Positions 16,193 to 24,692 of a stretch of 64,000 nt of DNA are shown here, piece after piece; within the stretch, counting starts at the first letter, position 1; every line of letters starts with the position of its first letter. Below the pieces are notes generated by a model. That model was not told the DNA's origin and did no database searches. It saw only the letters and a list, made by a program, of their open reading frames with translations. The stretch comes from Granulicatella elegans (GTDB lineage: Bacteria; Bacillota; Bacilli; Lactobacillales; Aerococcaceae): assembly GCF_020735385.1 (NCBI RefSeq), contig NZ_CP085953.1, positions 1,736,001 through 1,800,000 of the forward strand, read 5' to 3'. Position numbers and translations under genes: made by a program.

Positions 16193-16894
16193 TTAATCTT
16201 CTTTTAAATGATGTAATAATTGATGAACAATCAACGCTGATTTACGACCTGCTTCAACAATAAATGTATCAAAATCAACGGCTGATGTTCCTTTTTGTGG
16301 CATATCCGAGATTGCTCTAACAACAATGACTGGCGTTTGTAAGGCATAACAAGCTTGCGCAATAGAAGCTCCTTCCATTTCAGTTGCTAAAACATCCGGG
16401 AAATGTTTTAAAATTAATAATCGTTGATCTTCACGATGAATAAAACTATCTGATGAAACGACTAATCCTTTAAATACAGACAAATTCAATTCTGACTGAA
16501 TTTCTTTAATGACATCATCTTCAATTACTTGAGCTTGGAAACGTGCAGGCATCCCTGGCATTTGTCCATATTCATATTGAAAGGCTGTTACATCAGCATC
16601 ACTATACGCTAATTCTGTAGCAACAACAATATCTCCAATATTCATTTCTGTTCCAAATCCACCCGCTGATCCTGTATTAATGACCAGTGTCACATTAAAA
16701 TGATGAATTAATAAAGCAGCTGTCACACTCGACATTACTTTGCCAATACCTGATTGCACTAATACAATCGATACGCCATTTAAACTTCCTTCTAAAAATG
16801 TCCATCCTGCAATTTTGACTTCTTTTTCAATTGTCATTTCTTCAGATAGAAGACGTTTTTCCTCTTCCATCGCTGCAATAATTCCGACTTTCAT
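16193..16894 (-). CDS. mtnN: 5'-methylthioadenosine/S-adenosylhomocysteine nucleosidase
   Basis: This 233-residue enzyme cleaves adenine from methylthioadenosine and S-adenosylhomocysteine, feeding methionine salvage and the LuxS/AI-2 route. The start MKVGIIAAMEEEKRLL, the NTGSAGG phosphate loop, SSDSFI, and the catalytic segment ATEMEGASIAQ ending in VRAISD are all diagnostic. It begins three bases after the GNAT gene stop, indicating translational coupling. Its length is normal. Confidence 0.96.
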   Translation of the reverse strand: MKVGIIAAMEEEKRLLSEEMTIEKEVKIAGWTFLEGSLNGVSIVLVQSGIGKVMSSVTAALLIHHFNVTLVINTGSAGGFGTEMNIGDIVVATELAYSDADVTAFQYEYGQMPGMPARFQAQVIEDDVIKEIQSELNLSVFKGLVVSSDSFIHREDQRLLILKHFPDVLATEMEGASIAQACYALQTPVIVVRAISDMPQKGTSAVDFDTFIVEAGRKSALIVHQLLHHLKED

Positions 16895-16897
16895 GTA

Positions 16898-17425
16898 TTA
16901 CTCCCTCTCTAAAAAATAGGCCATTTGAATGACATCATAATATTGACCATTTACTTTCATTTCTTTTTCTTCAATCGCTACTACTTCAAATCCATACTTT
17001 TTATATAAAGCAATCGCTGCAACGTTTTCTTGAACAACTGTTAATTTAATTTTTTCAAGAGGTGAATAGTCTTGTGCCCATGACAATAATTCTTCCATTA
17101 AGGCACTTCCTAACCCTTGCCCCCAATATTCTTTTAAAATACTAATGCCTAATTCACCCACATGTTGGAATTTTTCTTTTGAATTTCCTCCAATTGAAGC
17201 GACTGCAATAATTTCGTGTCCTAATTTTGCAAGCAGCATCATTTGATTATCACTTTCTAAAACAGATTGAATATATAATTCTTCTTGTTGGATACTTAAC
17301 TCTAATCCTTCTTCACCAAAACTTAAAAATTCCGTTTCTTTGCCAACTTTTTTCGTGTATTCGATTAAAGCTTCTGCATCTTCTACTGACACAACTTCAA
17401 TTTCTAATTCAACTTTCTCTTGCAT
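16898..17425 (-). CDS. GNAT-family N-acetyltransferase
   Basis: This protein of about 175 residues contains the GNAT acetyl-CoA-binding motif in ELGISILKEYWGQGLGSALMEELLSW (the Q/R-x-x-G-x-G/A signature is in WGQGLGSA), then NVAAIALYKKYGF near the C-terminus. I chose the ATG at 17425, with GTGGAG just upstream, over the TTG at 17443. It overlaps the end of tsaE by 17 bases. The substrate is unknown. RimI-like ribosomal-protein acetylation is possible given tsaE next door, but it also resembles general small-molecule acetyltransferases. Confidence 0.85.
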   Translation of the reverse strand: MQEKVELEIEVVSVEDAEALIEYTKKVGKETEFLSFGEEGLELSIQQEELYIQSVLESDNQMMLLAKLGHEIIAVASIGGNSKEKFQHVGELGISILKEYWGQGLGSALMEELLSWAQDYSPLEKIKLTVVQENVAAIALYKKYGFEVVAIEEKEMKVNGQYYDVIQMAYFLERE

Positions 17426-17894
17426 TTCTCCACCAACTCTCAAATTGATTCAACCATTTTTCGTATTCTTCACCTATAGCATCAAGTGTAATGGTGCGAG
17501 TAGTGAGGGTAGTTTGTTCGATAGAAATAATTAATCGATTCATAGGTAATTCTTCTTCGATAAAATTTGCCCATTCCACCATTACGACACCTTCACGATG
17601 AAAATACTCCTCTAACCCAATTTCACTCGCTCCTCCACTTTCTTCAATACGATACATATCCATATGAAATAAAGGCAAGCGACCTTTAGTATACTCACGA
17701 ATTAAAGTGTAGGTTGGACTTTTAATGACACGTGTAATGTCTAATCCTAAAGCAAATCCTTTTGTAAAAGTCGTTTTACCAGCTCCTAAATCTCCAGATA
17801 AAATGATGGTGCTGTTAGCAAAGGCACCTTTTGCTAATAATTCGCCGATTTTCATTGTTTCTTCTTGTGATGTCGTTTGAATTGTAATCGTCAT
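17409..17894 (-). CDS. tsaE: tRNA threonylcarbamoyladenosine biosynthesis ATPase
   Basis: TsaE is the P-loop ATPase that works with TsaB and TsaD to form t6A37 in ANN-decoding tRNAs. The Walker A motif is LSGDLGAGKTTFTKG, followed by SPTYTLIREY, FHMDMYRIE and VMVEWANFI, all typical. The ATG at 17894 has GAGGAA upstream and is preferred to the GTG at 17906. The protein is about 161 residues, normal for the family. It heads the run that continues to murB. Confidence 0.95.
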   Translation of the reverse strand: MTITIQTTSQEETMKIGELLAKGAFANSTIILSGDLGAGKTTFTKGFALGLDITRVIKSPTYTLIREYTKGRLPLFHMDMYRIEESGGASEIGLEEYFHREGVVMVEWANFIEEELPMNRLIISIEQTTLTTRTITLDAIGEEYEKWLNQFESWWRNARES

Positions 17895-17923
17895 ATTGTT
17901 CCTCACTTCGGTGAAAATTCCTC

Positions 17924-17951
17924 AAAAAAAGACAAGAGGTTTACTCCTGTC
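17924..17951 (-). terminator. Terminator upstream of tsaE (end of the rluB transcript)
   Basis: The stem GACAGGAG/CTCTTGTC (17951-17944 with 17938-17931) is followed on the minus strand by seven T residues (17930-17924). Confidence 0.8.
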
Positions 17952-18096
17952 ATTATACCATAATTATCTATTTTATTAGAATTGTTTTTCAAATCCGTTG
18001 TATTTAAAAATTAGATTTACATACAATACACTTATATCCCACCAATATAGTAAGTGGCTATATTTATAAAATAGTTGTGTTGAAGACTCCAGTCAA

Positions 18097-18822
18097 TTAA
18101 ATTTCATTTTTTGCTAAACGAATCAATTTTTGAACTTCAAATGCACGAAGTTCACGATAATCTCCCGGTCTTAAATTTTCTAATGTTAAAAATCCGAATT
18201 CTTCACGTTTTAATTTTTGAACGGGTAATTCTACCGCTTCAAACATTTTCTTCACTTGGTGATTCCAACCTTCATGAATTGTTAAAGAAACAATCCCAGT
18301 ATTTTTTTCCGTATCAACGGATAAAATTTTGGCAACTGCTTTAGAAGTTTTCTTGCCATCAATCCAAATACCTCTTTCTAATTGTCTCATATGACGTGGT
18401 GTTGGAACACCTTTTACTTTAGCAATATATTTCTTTTCTACATGATGTTTTGGATGCGTCATTAAATTCGCAAATTCTCCATCATTCGTTAATAAAATTA
18501 ATCCCGTTGTATCATAGTCTAATCTTCCTACCGGATAGACACGTTGAGAAATATCTTTAAAATAATCACTAATAACCGTACGTCCTCTATCATCTGTTAC
18601 ACTTGATAAAACAGATTTTGGTTTATAAAACATAAAGTAAACAGGCTCTTCTTTATAAATTGGAATGCCATCTACTTCAATTTTATCGGATTGAGATACT
18701 TTGTATCCTAATTCTCTAACAACTGTGCCATTTACTTTTACACGACCTTCTTCAATAAAGGCTTCACATTTTCTACGAGATGCAATTCCAGCATGCGCCA
18801 TGACTTTTTGTAATCTTTCCAC
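18097..18822 (-). CDS. rluB: 23S rRNA pseudouridine synthase, RluB type
   Basis: This 241-residue protein starts with an S4 RNA-binding domain (MERLQKVMAHAGIASRRKCE, residues 1-60). The RsuA/RluB catalytic domain follows, with the catalytic aspartate in VGRLDYDTTGLILLTNDG. It modifies uridine in helix 89 of 23S rRNA in its characterised homologues. It is the last gene of scpA-scpB-rluB, an order widely conserved in Firmicutes, starting 18 bases after scpB. Confidence 0.93.
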   Translation of the reverse strand: MERLQKVMAHAGIASRRKCEAFIEEGRVKVNGTVVRELGYKVSQSDKIEVDGIPIYKEEPVYFMFYKPKSVLSSVTDDRGRTVISDYFKDISQRVYPVGRLDYDTTGLILLTNDGEFANLMTHPKHHVEKKYIAKVKGVPTPRHMRQLERGIWIDGKKTSKAVAKILSVDTEKNTGIVSLTIHEGWNHQVKKMFEAVELPVQKLKREEFGFLTLENLRPGDYRELRAFEVQKLIRLAKNEI

Positions 18823-18840
18823 TAGATACTCCTTCTTCCC

Positions 18841-19449
18841 TTACGAAATGTTTTCTTCCTCTTGATGCATTTGTTCTAATTCTGCAAACAAGTCTTCATT
18901 ATTTTTAAATAATTGCTTACTTTCTTCTTGATTTAATTCTAGTAATGATTCAACATCTGGTAATTGATCCAATGTTTCTAATCCAAAATAATCCATAAAA
19001 TAAGTGGTCGTACGATATAATTTTGGACGCCCTGGACTATCCATTCGACCTGCTTCTTCAATTAAATCTCTTAATAATAATTTTTGAATCGATCCACTAC
19101 ATTGAACTCCACGTATGCTTTCCACTTCTAATCTTGTGATTGGTTGCTTATAAGCAATAATGGCCAATGTTTCAAGAGCTGCACTAGATAATTGAGAAGA
19201 AAATGGAGAAACAGCATATTTTTCAAGGTATGGTTTTAATGATGCTTTCGTCACAAACTTATATCGTTGTGCCGTTAAAATCAATTCTAAACCACTTGTT
19301 TCATCTTTTAATTGTTCCATTAATTCTTCCAATAGTTGTCGAACTGCCGTTTTATCAATGCCAACGACATAACTAATTTCTTCTAGTGTTAAGCCATCAT
19401 CTCCTGCTACAAATAATAAAGCTTGAATTGCTGCTAAATAATTATTCAC
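18841..19449 (-). CDS. scpB: Segregation and condensation protein B
   Basis: ScpB is the winged-helix kite subunit of the SMC-ScpAB condensin that compacts and segregates the chromosome. The sequence NYLAAIQALLFVAGDDGLTLEEIS at the start and ALETLAIIAYKQPITRLEVESIRG near residue 95 are diagnostic. I prefer the GTG at 19449, which has AAAGGTGGT seven bases upstream. Earlier in-frame GTG codons at 19458 and 19461 are possible. It overlaps the scpA stop by eight bases, implying coupled translation. Confidence 0.94.
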   Translation of the reverse strand: MNNYLAAIQALLFVAGDDGLTLEEISYVVGIDKTAVRQLLEELMEQLKDETSGLELILTAQRYKFVTKASLKPYLEKYAVSPFSSQLSSAALETLAIIAYKQPITRLEVESIRGVQCSGSIQKLLLRDLIEEAGRMDSPGRPKLYRTTTYFMDYFGLETLDQLPDVESLLELNQEESKQLFKNNEDLFAELEQMHQEEENIS

Positions 19450-20194
19450 TAAATGCACCACCTTTATCGAAAGTTTCTAAAACAATATCTTCATAAGGTA
19501 CATGTTGTACCAATCGAATTTTATGTTCCCTTACTAATTGTAACATCGCCAAAAATGTTGTTACAATGGCATGACGATGAAACGAAGGAAAACATTTATC
19601 AAATCGAATACTTTTTTGAGGATTTTCTTGAATTTTTGTTAAAATCGAATCCATCATTTCCTCTACCGTATGTGTTTCATGTTGAATATTTGCTTGTAGA
19701 GGCATTTTATCAAGATTTCTTCTTGCGATTTTCTTTAATGCATTCCATAAATCTTGAGTCGTTACTTGACCTTCTTGTAATGGAATAATTTCTTGAAGAG
19801 CAGATAAATCACTTGCTTCTTTTCCATAATGCATGCCTCTTTGAACCGAAAGTTCTTCCAGTTTTTTGGCACCTTCTTGGAATTGCTTATATTCCATTAA
19901 TTTTTCAACTAACTCATCCCTAGGATCTTCTTCTACCTCAACTTCATCCATTTCCACTTTTGGTTTCGGTAAAAGCATTCTTGCTTTAATTTCTAATAAA
20001 GTTGCTGCCATTAATAAATACTCGCTAGCGACTTCTAATTCCATTTCTTGCATGGAATGAATATAGGATAAATATTGATGCGTTAATTCCACCATTGGAA
20101 TGTTATAAATATCAATTTTCATCTCTTTAATTAAATGTAATAACAAATCCATTGGGCCTTCAAATTCCCCAATTCGTAGCGTTAACGCATCCAC
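19442..20194 (-). CDS. scpA: Segregation and condensation protein A
   Basis: ScpA is the kleisin that bridges the SMC heads. The N-terminal FEGPMDLLLHLIKEMKIDIYNIPMV segment is the signature, followed by YLLMAATLLEIKARMLLPKP and an acidic stretch, with a winged-helix C-terminus ending around VTTFLAMLQLVREHKI. Its length of 250 residues is normal. It follows punA by 20 bases and overlaps scpB. Confidence 0.95.
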   Translation of the reverse strand: MDALTLRIGEFEGPMDLLLHLIKEMKIDIYNIPMVELTHQYLSYIHSMQEMELEVASEYLLMAATLLEIKARMLLPKPKVEMDEVEVEEDPRDELVEKLMEYKQFQEGAKKLEELSVQRGMHYGKEASDLSALQEIIPLQEGQVTTQDLWNALKKIARRNLDKMPLQANIQHETHTVEEMMDSILTKIQENPQKSIRFDKCFPSFHRHAIVTTFLAMLQLVREHKIRLVQHVPYEDIVLETFDKGGAFSE

Positions 20195-20214
20195 TTTCTC
20201 TACTCCTATTCTAA

Positions 20215-21030
20215 TTAATAAATTTCAATGACTTTACGAACTAAACCTTTGAATGATTCTTTCACACGTTGAGTTGTTTCTACAACTTCTTCATGGTTTA
20301 AGTTTGCTTGTAATCCTGCTGCTAGGTTTGTAATACAAGAAATACCAATCACTTTAATTCCTGAATGGTTCGCAATAATAACTTCAGGAACCGTTGACAT
20401 CCCAACTGCATCTCCACCTAATACTTGGACCATACGAACTTCCGCTGGTGTTTCATAAGTTGGCCCAGATAAACCTGTATAAACTCCTTCTTGTAATGGT
20501 ACTCCTACTTCTTTAGCTGCTTTACGAACAACTTCTTGTCCGTATACATGATAAGCATGTGACATATCAGGGAAACGAGGTCCAAAGCGGTCATCATTTG
20601 CACCAATTAATGGATTTGTACCTGTAATATTCATATGATCTGTAATTAACATTAAGTCACCAGGTTTGAAGTTTGGATTACTTCCTCCAGCTGAATTTGT
20701 CACAATCATCGTTTCCACTTCTAATAACTTCATTAAACGAATTGGGAACGTAACTGTTTCCATTGGATATCCTTCATAAAAATGGAAACGTCCATCCATA
20801 ATTAAAACTTTTTTACCTGATAATTCTCCGTATACTAAACGTCCAGCGTGACCTACTACTGTCGATACTGGGAAGTTTGGAATATCTTTGTAATCGAAGA
20901 TAACTGAATTTTCAACTTCCGTTGCTAATTCTCCTAGTCCAGACCCTAAAATTAATCCAAAATCAATCCCTTGAACTCCATTACTTTGTAAAAATTGTTT
21001 TGTTTCTAATAATTGATCATATAAAGCCAT
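20215..21030 (-). CDS. punA: Purine nucleoside phosphorylase (trimeric, guanosine/inosine type)
   Basis: This 271-residue PNP-I enzyme phosphorolyses inosine, guanosine and their deoxy forms to base plus (deoxy)ribose-1-phosphate. Diagnostic segments are GLILGSGLGELA, GHAGRLVYGEL, TNSAGGSN and the base-site region GLSGPTYETPAEVRM with VGMSTVPEVI. The product sugar phosphate is isomerised by DeoB, whose gene lies just upstream, so the two form a nucleoside salvage pair. A terminator-like hairpin lies between deoB and this gene, so expression may be only partly coupled. Confidence 0.94.
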   Translation of the reverse strand: MALYDQLLETKQFLQSNGVQGIDFGLILGSGLGELATEVENSVIFDYKDIPNFPVSTVVGHAGRLVYGELSGKKVLIMDGRFHFYEGYPMETVTFPIRLMKLLEVETMIVTNSAGGSNPNFKPGDLMLITDHMNITGTNPLIGANDDRFGPRFPDMSHAYHVYGQEVVRKAAKEVGVPLQEGVYTGLSGPTYETPAEVRMVQVLGGDAVGMSTVPEVIIANHSGIKVIGISCITNLAAGLQANLNHEEVVETTQRVKESFKGLVRKVIEIY

Positions 21031-21062
21031 GCTATTCTTTCCTCTCTTTTTTTAGATAATTT

Positions 21063-21107
21063 AAAAAAGAAGTGGAAATCCAATAATGGAACTCATTGAA
21101 TTTCCAC
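21063..21107 (-). terminator. Hairpin between deoB and punA
   Basis: GTGGAAAT (21072-21079) pairs with ATTTCCAC (21100-21107), and a TCTTTTTT stretch follows on the minus strand. It probably terminates part of the deoB transcripts. Confidence 0.65.
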
Positions 21108-21113
21108 AATGTA

Positions 21114-22283
21114 TTATTGTAATTCATTTAAGAAGCTTTGTCCGTTTCCTGTTGAAGATACGCCAAAGTTTTCAGAAATTGTTTCAGCAATATCTGAGAA
21201 ATGTCCTTGAGTTAAACGTGTTGGATGTTGAAGTGATTTGCTAATTGCTAAAACTGGAATATACTCACGAGTATGGTCAGTTCCTGGGAATGTAGGGTCA
21301 TTACCATGGTCAGCAGTAATAATTAATAAATCATCTTCATGCATATGTTCTAAAATTTCTGGAATACGTGCATCGAATTCTTCTAATGCTTTACCATATC
21401 CAACAGTATCTCTACGGTGTCCATAAGCAGCATCGAAGTCTACTAAGTTTAAGAAGCTCATTCCAGTGAAATCTTTTTTCAAGATATCTACGAATTTATC
21501 AACACCATCCATATTGTTTTTAGTACGTACAAATTCAGTAATTCCTTGACCATTGAAAATGTCATTAATTTTACCAATCGCAATAACATCAAATCCTTTT
21601 TCTTTTAAGAAATCTAATGTTGTTTGACCAAATGGACTTAATGCATAGTCATGACGGTTTGAAGTACGTTGGAAGTTACCTGGTGTTCCAATATATGGAC
21701 GAGCAATAATACGACCAATCATATATGGATCGTCTTTTGTAATTTCTCTTGTATATTCACAAATACGGTATAATTCTTCTAATGGAATAATTTCTTCATG
21801 AGCTGCAATTTGTAATACTGGGTCAGCACTTGTATAAACGATTAAATCACCTGTTTCCATTTGATGTTTACCAAAATCATCAATAACAGCTGTTCCACTA
21901 TATGGTTGATTACATACAATATTTCTTCCAGAAAACTCTATAATTTTATCTAATAAATCTTGAGGGAATCCATCAGGGAATACTCTAAATGGTGTTTTAA
22001 TATTTAATCCCATTAATTCCCAGTGACCTGTCATTGTATCTTTTCCTACAGAAACTTCTTCTAATTTCGTATAGCTTCCTTTTGGATTTTCGACTGGTGG
22101 TACAGTTTTTAATGAAGCGATATTTCCTAATCCATAAGCTTGCATATTTGGAACATTTAATCCAACAGTTTCAGAAATATGTCCTAATGTATGAGAACCT
22201 GCATCATTAAATGCAGCAGCATCTGGTGCTTCTCCAATCCCTACTGAGTCCATTACAATTACGTGAATTCTTTTAAATTTCAT
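21114..22283 (-). CDS. deoB: Phosphopentomutase
   Basis: DeoB is a 389-residue alkaline-phosphatase-superfamily enzyme that interconverts (deoxy)ribose-1- and -5-phosphate. It links nucleoside breakdown to the pentose pathway, where the tkt product at 58 kb also acts. The metal and phosphothreonine motifs are visible: [15 protein letters not shown] at the start, [10 protein letters not shown] with the catalytic threonine, and [24 protein letters not shown] near the C-terminus. It follows xerD by 27 bases. Confidence 0.96.
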   Translation of the reverse strand: MKFKRIHVIVMDSVGIGEAPDAAAFNDAGSHTLGHISETVGLNVPNMQAYGLGNIASLKTVPPVENPKGSYTKLEEVSVGKDTMTGHWELMGLNIKTPFRVFPDGFPQDLLDKIIEFSGRNIVCNQPYSGTAVIDDFGKHQMETGDLIVYTSADPVLQIAAHEEIIPLEELYRICEYTREITKDDPYMIGRIIARPYIGTPGNFQRTSNRHDYALSPFGQTTLDFLKEKGFDVIAIGKINDIFNGQGITEFVRTKNNMDGVDKFVDILKKDFTGMSFLNLVDFDAAYGHRRDTVGYGKALEEFDARIPEILEHMHEDDLLIITADHGNDPTFPGTDHTREYIPVLAISKSLQHPTRLTQGHFSDIAETISENFGVSSTGNGQSFLNELQ

Positions 22284-22310
22284 CTGACATTCTTCTTTCT
22301 GTATAAAATT

Positions 22311-23213
22311 TTATTTTTTCGCACGAGGGTGCGCTTGTTGATAAATTTCCTTCATACGTTCATTTGTTAAATGCGTATAAATTTGAGTCGTACTAATATC
22401 GCTATGTCCTAATAATTCTTGCACAATTCTCAAATCAGCCCCGGCTTCTAAAATATGCGTTGCAAATGAATGGCGCAATGTATGGGGGCTTACTTCTTTA
22501 TGAACGCCTGCTTCTTGAACAATTTTCTTTAAATTTTTCCAAAAACCTTGTCTTGTAAATCCATTTCCACGATGATTTAAAAACAAATATTCCACTGGAT
22601 TTGACTCCTGTTCTAACACCACTCTTGCATAAGTTAAATAATGCTGAACCCAATTAGTGGCAGCTTGCCCAATTGGAATAATTCTTTGTTTATTTCCTTT
22701 ACCAATTGTTTGAAGAAATCCTAATTCTAAATGCAAGTCACTAAGTTTTAAAGTAATTAACTCACTAACACGCATTCCAGTTGCATAAAGGAGTTCTAAC
22801 ATAGCTTTATCTCTTAATCCTAATACGGTTGAAGTATCACAGGAATTTAAAACTTGAGTAACTTCATCAACCGTTAGAGCTTTTGGCAACGTCTTACTCG
22901 TTTTAGGAACTTTCAGGGGTTGTACTGGATTTGTTTCCACCAATTGTTCCTGTTGTAAAAATTTAAAGAACTTTTTTAAGCAACTAATCATTCTACTCGT
23001 AGAACTTGTCGCATAGCCATCCTGTTTTAAAGCTTGTAAAAATAACACAATCAGAGAATAATCGACTTCTTTCCAATCTCGAATCTGATGTTCTTTCAAA
23101 AATTGGTAAAATTTCATTAAATCTCTTTGATAACTCATGACTGTATTTTGAGATAATCCTTGAATTGCTAATGAATCTACAAAATAATCCAAATTACGTT
23201 GCATGAGTTTCAC
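22311..23213 (-). CDS. xerD: Tyrosine recombinase XerD
   Basis: This 300-residue integrase-fold recombinase resolves chromosome dimers at dif together with XerC or a paralogue. The catalytic residues are in place: Arg in TGMRVSELITL, Lys in TIGKGNKQR, His-x-x-Arg in SPHTLRHSFATHILEAGA, His in LLGHSDIS and Tyr in TTQIYTHL. The N-terminal SAM-like DNA-binding domain begins at about residue 5. Its position next to fur and deoB matches XerD loci of other Firmicutes, so I call it XerD and not a phage integrase. It overlaps the fur stop by 20 bases. Confidence 0.93.
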   Translation of the reverse strand: MKLMQRNLDYFVDSLAIQGLSQNTVMSYQRDLMKFYQFLKEHQIRDWKEVDYSLIVLFLQALKQDGYATSSTSRMISCLKKFFKFLQQEQLVETNPVQPLKVPKTSKTLPKALTVDEVTQVLNSCDTSTVLGLRDKAMLELLYATGMRVSELITLKLSDLHLELGFLQTIGKGNKQRIIPIGQAATNWVQHYLTYARVVLEQESNPVEYLFLNHRGNGFTRQGFWKNLKKIVQEAGVHKEVSPHTLRHSFATHILEAGADLRIVQELLGHSDISTTQIYTHLTNERMKEIYQQAHPRAKK

Positions 23214-23646
23214 CTTCTCTACATTTTTGACAAATACCGTGGAAAGTTAAACGATGATCTTCTACTTTAAAATGAAATCGTTCTTCAACGATTTTCTCTA
23301 CTTCACCTAATAAGTTTTCATGAATTTCTTCAATATTTCCACATTTATTACATAGTAAATGATGATGGAAGCGATTCGATTCATCTCGTTTTAAATCATA
23401 ACGAGCTAATCCATCATCGAAAACAACTCGATAAGTAATATTTAAATCTGTTAAAATTTCTAATGTACGATAGACTGTTGCTAATCCAATATCAGGATAT
23501 TTCCGTTTAACAAGCATATATATAGCTTCAGCACTCAGATGGTCATCTTCTTTTTCTAATAAAATTGCAACGGTTGCTTGTCTTTGAGGAGTTAATTTAA
23601 AACCCTCTTCTTGCAATTTCTTTTTGATGCCTTCCATTGTTAACAC
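23194..23646 (-). CDS. Fur-family metal-responsive regulator
   Basis: This protein of about 150 residues has the Fur winged helix (FKLTPQRQATVAILLEKEDDHLSAEAIY, then IGLATVYRTLEIL). The dimer domain carries HHHLLCNKCGNIEEI and a second pair, CQKC, together the structural zinc site. By sequence it could be Fur, Zur or PerR. The histidine-rich HHH segment and general pattern favour Fur, but I leave the symbol blank. The GTG at 23646 has GGAGGG eight bases upstream and is preferred to the TTG at 23667. It lies between cvfB and xerD in one run. Confidence 0.88.
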   Translation of the reverse strand: MLTMEGIKKKLQEEGFKLTPQRQATVAILLEKEDDHLSAEAIYMLVKRKYPDIGLATVYRTLEILTDLNITYRVVFDDGLARYDLKRDESNRFHHHLLCNKCGNIEEIHENLLGEVEKIVEERFHFKVEDHRLTFHGICQKCREGETHAT

Positions 23647-23670
23647 AGTCCTATCCCTCCATTTCAATTC

Positions 23671-24534
23671 TTATTCTTCTTCGACTAATTGAATAAATCC
23701 TTCTGATTGTGTAATCTTTTTCGCTTTTAACAAGGAACCAATCGCACGTTTGAATTGTCCCTTACTAATTCCAAAAATTTCTTTTATAATCGTTGGATCT
23801 GTTTTATCCCAATATGGCAAAGTATGTGTTGGACGATTTCTTAACATTGTTAAAATCATTTCAGCATCATCCCCAATTGCTTCAAAGGCTCTTGGTCTCA
23901 TAGACACATTTAATACACCATCTGGTCGAACACCAATCACTCGTACATTGATGAATTCACCAAGTGTTGGTTCATATAATCGTTCACTTGGATGTAAGAA
24001 GCATCGATACCCTTCTTCTGTCATTAAAAATGTTCCTACTAATTTTACATTCGTTACAGTTGCAGATACATCTTTATTTTTCAACGTTTGATTCGCTCTA
24101 ATAGATTTGGCTTTTAACTCTGTTCCATCCCCCATAGTTGCCCAAGTACGATTTTTCTTATCTTTAATTAAAGTTACATATAATCGATTATTTTTCTTTG
24201 GCCATAATTCTTTTAAGTTTGGTAATTCATCTAATGAAACAACCATGTCTTTATCAGGCAGTCCAATAGATACAAATACGCCCAAATCTTTTCTTACTTG
24301 AGTAACCGTTGCCCATCCATAAGTTTCATTGGTTACTTCTGGAATATCAAGGGTCATGATTTTCTTACGATCACTATTTTCATATACAAAGCCTGTCACG
24401 ACATCACCGATGGCTAAAGTTACATCGGATTTTTTTGAAACACGATACGTTTCACCTTGTTTTTGAACAAAGTAAGCTTTATCATTTTCATCCGTCACAA
24501 TAGCTTGAATAATAGTAGATAAATCACTTGTCAT
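23671..24534 (-). CDS. cvfB: S1-domain RNA-binding protein CvfB
   Basis: This 287-residue protein resembles CvfB, which has tandem S1-type OB folds followed by a winged helix. The S1-like stretches are GVFVSIGLPDKDMVVSLDELP (around residue 90) and FLMTEEGYRCFLHPSE (around 170). The C-terminal KEIFGISKGQFKRAIGSLLKAKKI is the winged-helix region. In Staphylococcus aureus the homologue binds RNA and affects virulence gene expression; here the role is inferred. It is the first gene before fur and xerD, 24 bases upstream of fur. Confidence 0.88.
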   Translation of the reverse strand: MTSDLSTIIQAIVTDENDKAYFVQKQGETYRVSKKSDVTLAIGDVVTGFVYENSDRKKIMTLDIPEVTNETYGWATVTQVRKDLGVFVSIGLPDKDMVVSLDELPNLKELWPKKNNRLYVTLIKDKKNRTWATMGDGTELKAKSIRANQTLKNKDVSATVTNVKLVGTFLMTEEGYRCFLHPSERLYEPTLGEFINVRVIGVRPDGVLNVSMRPRAFEAIGDDAEMILTMLRNRPTHTLPYWDKTDPTIIKEIFGISKGQFKRAIGSLLKAKKITQSEGFIQLVEEE

Positions 24535-24586
24535 CGCTTTCCCTCCTTTACTTATTTAGCATTCCTATTCTAACACAGAAATCATA

Positions 24587-24690
24587 AAAGCGAAAATAAA
24601 AAAAGCAGTCCCATAGTAGTATAGGAATGTTTTTTTATTTTCGCTTTAGCAAAGCTGCTGGCGTCCTTTTGCTACTTTAGAAAAGTCAAT
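24587..24690. repeat. Intergenic structured repeat, copy C, with an 18-base-pair terminator stem
   Basis: A perfect 18-base inverted repeat, AAAGCGAAAATAAAAAAA (24587-24604) with 24630-24647, forms a long terminator-like hairpin. Its loop contains CATAGTAGTA, and it is followed by GCTGCTGGCGTCC and TTTGCTACTTTAGAAAAGTC. These last blocks match copies A, B and D of a dispersed repeat (43671-43813, 61233-61369, 33396-33465). It lies just 3' of the minus-strand BCCT gene. Confidence 0.7.
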
Positions 24691-24692
24691 TT

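Noticed and set aside
22311-23213. Phage integrase or genomic island marker
   Set aside because: The tyrosine recombinase sits in a conserved housekeeping run with fur, cvfB and deoB, has no adjacent att site or phage genes, and matches XerD in length and motifs.
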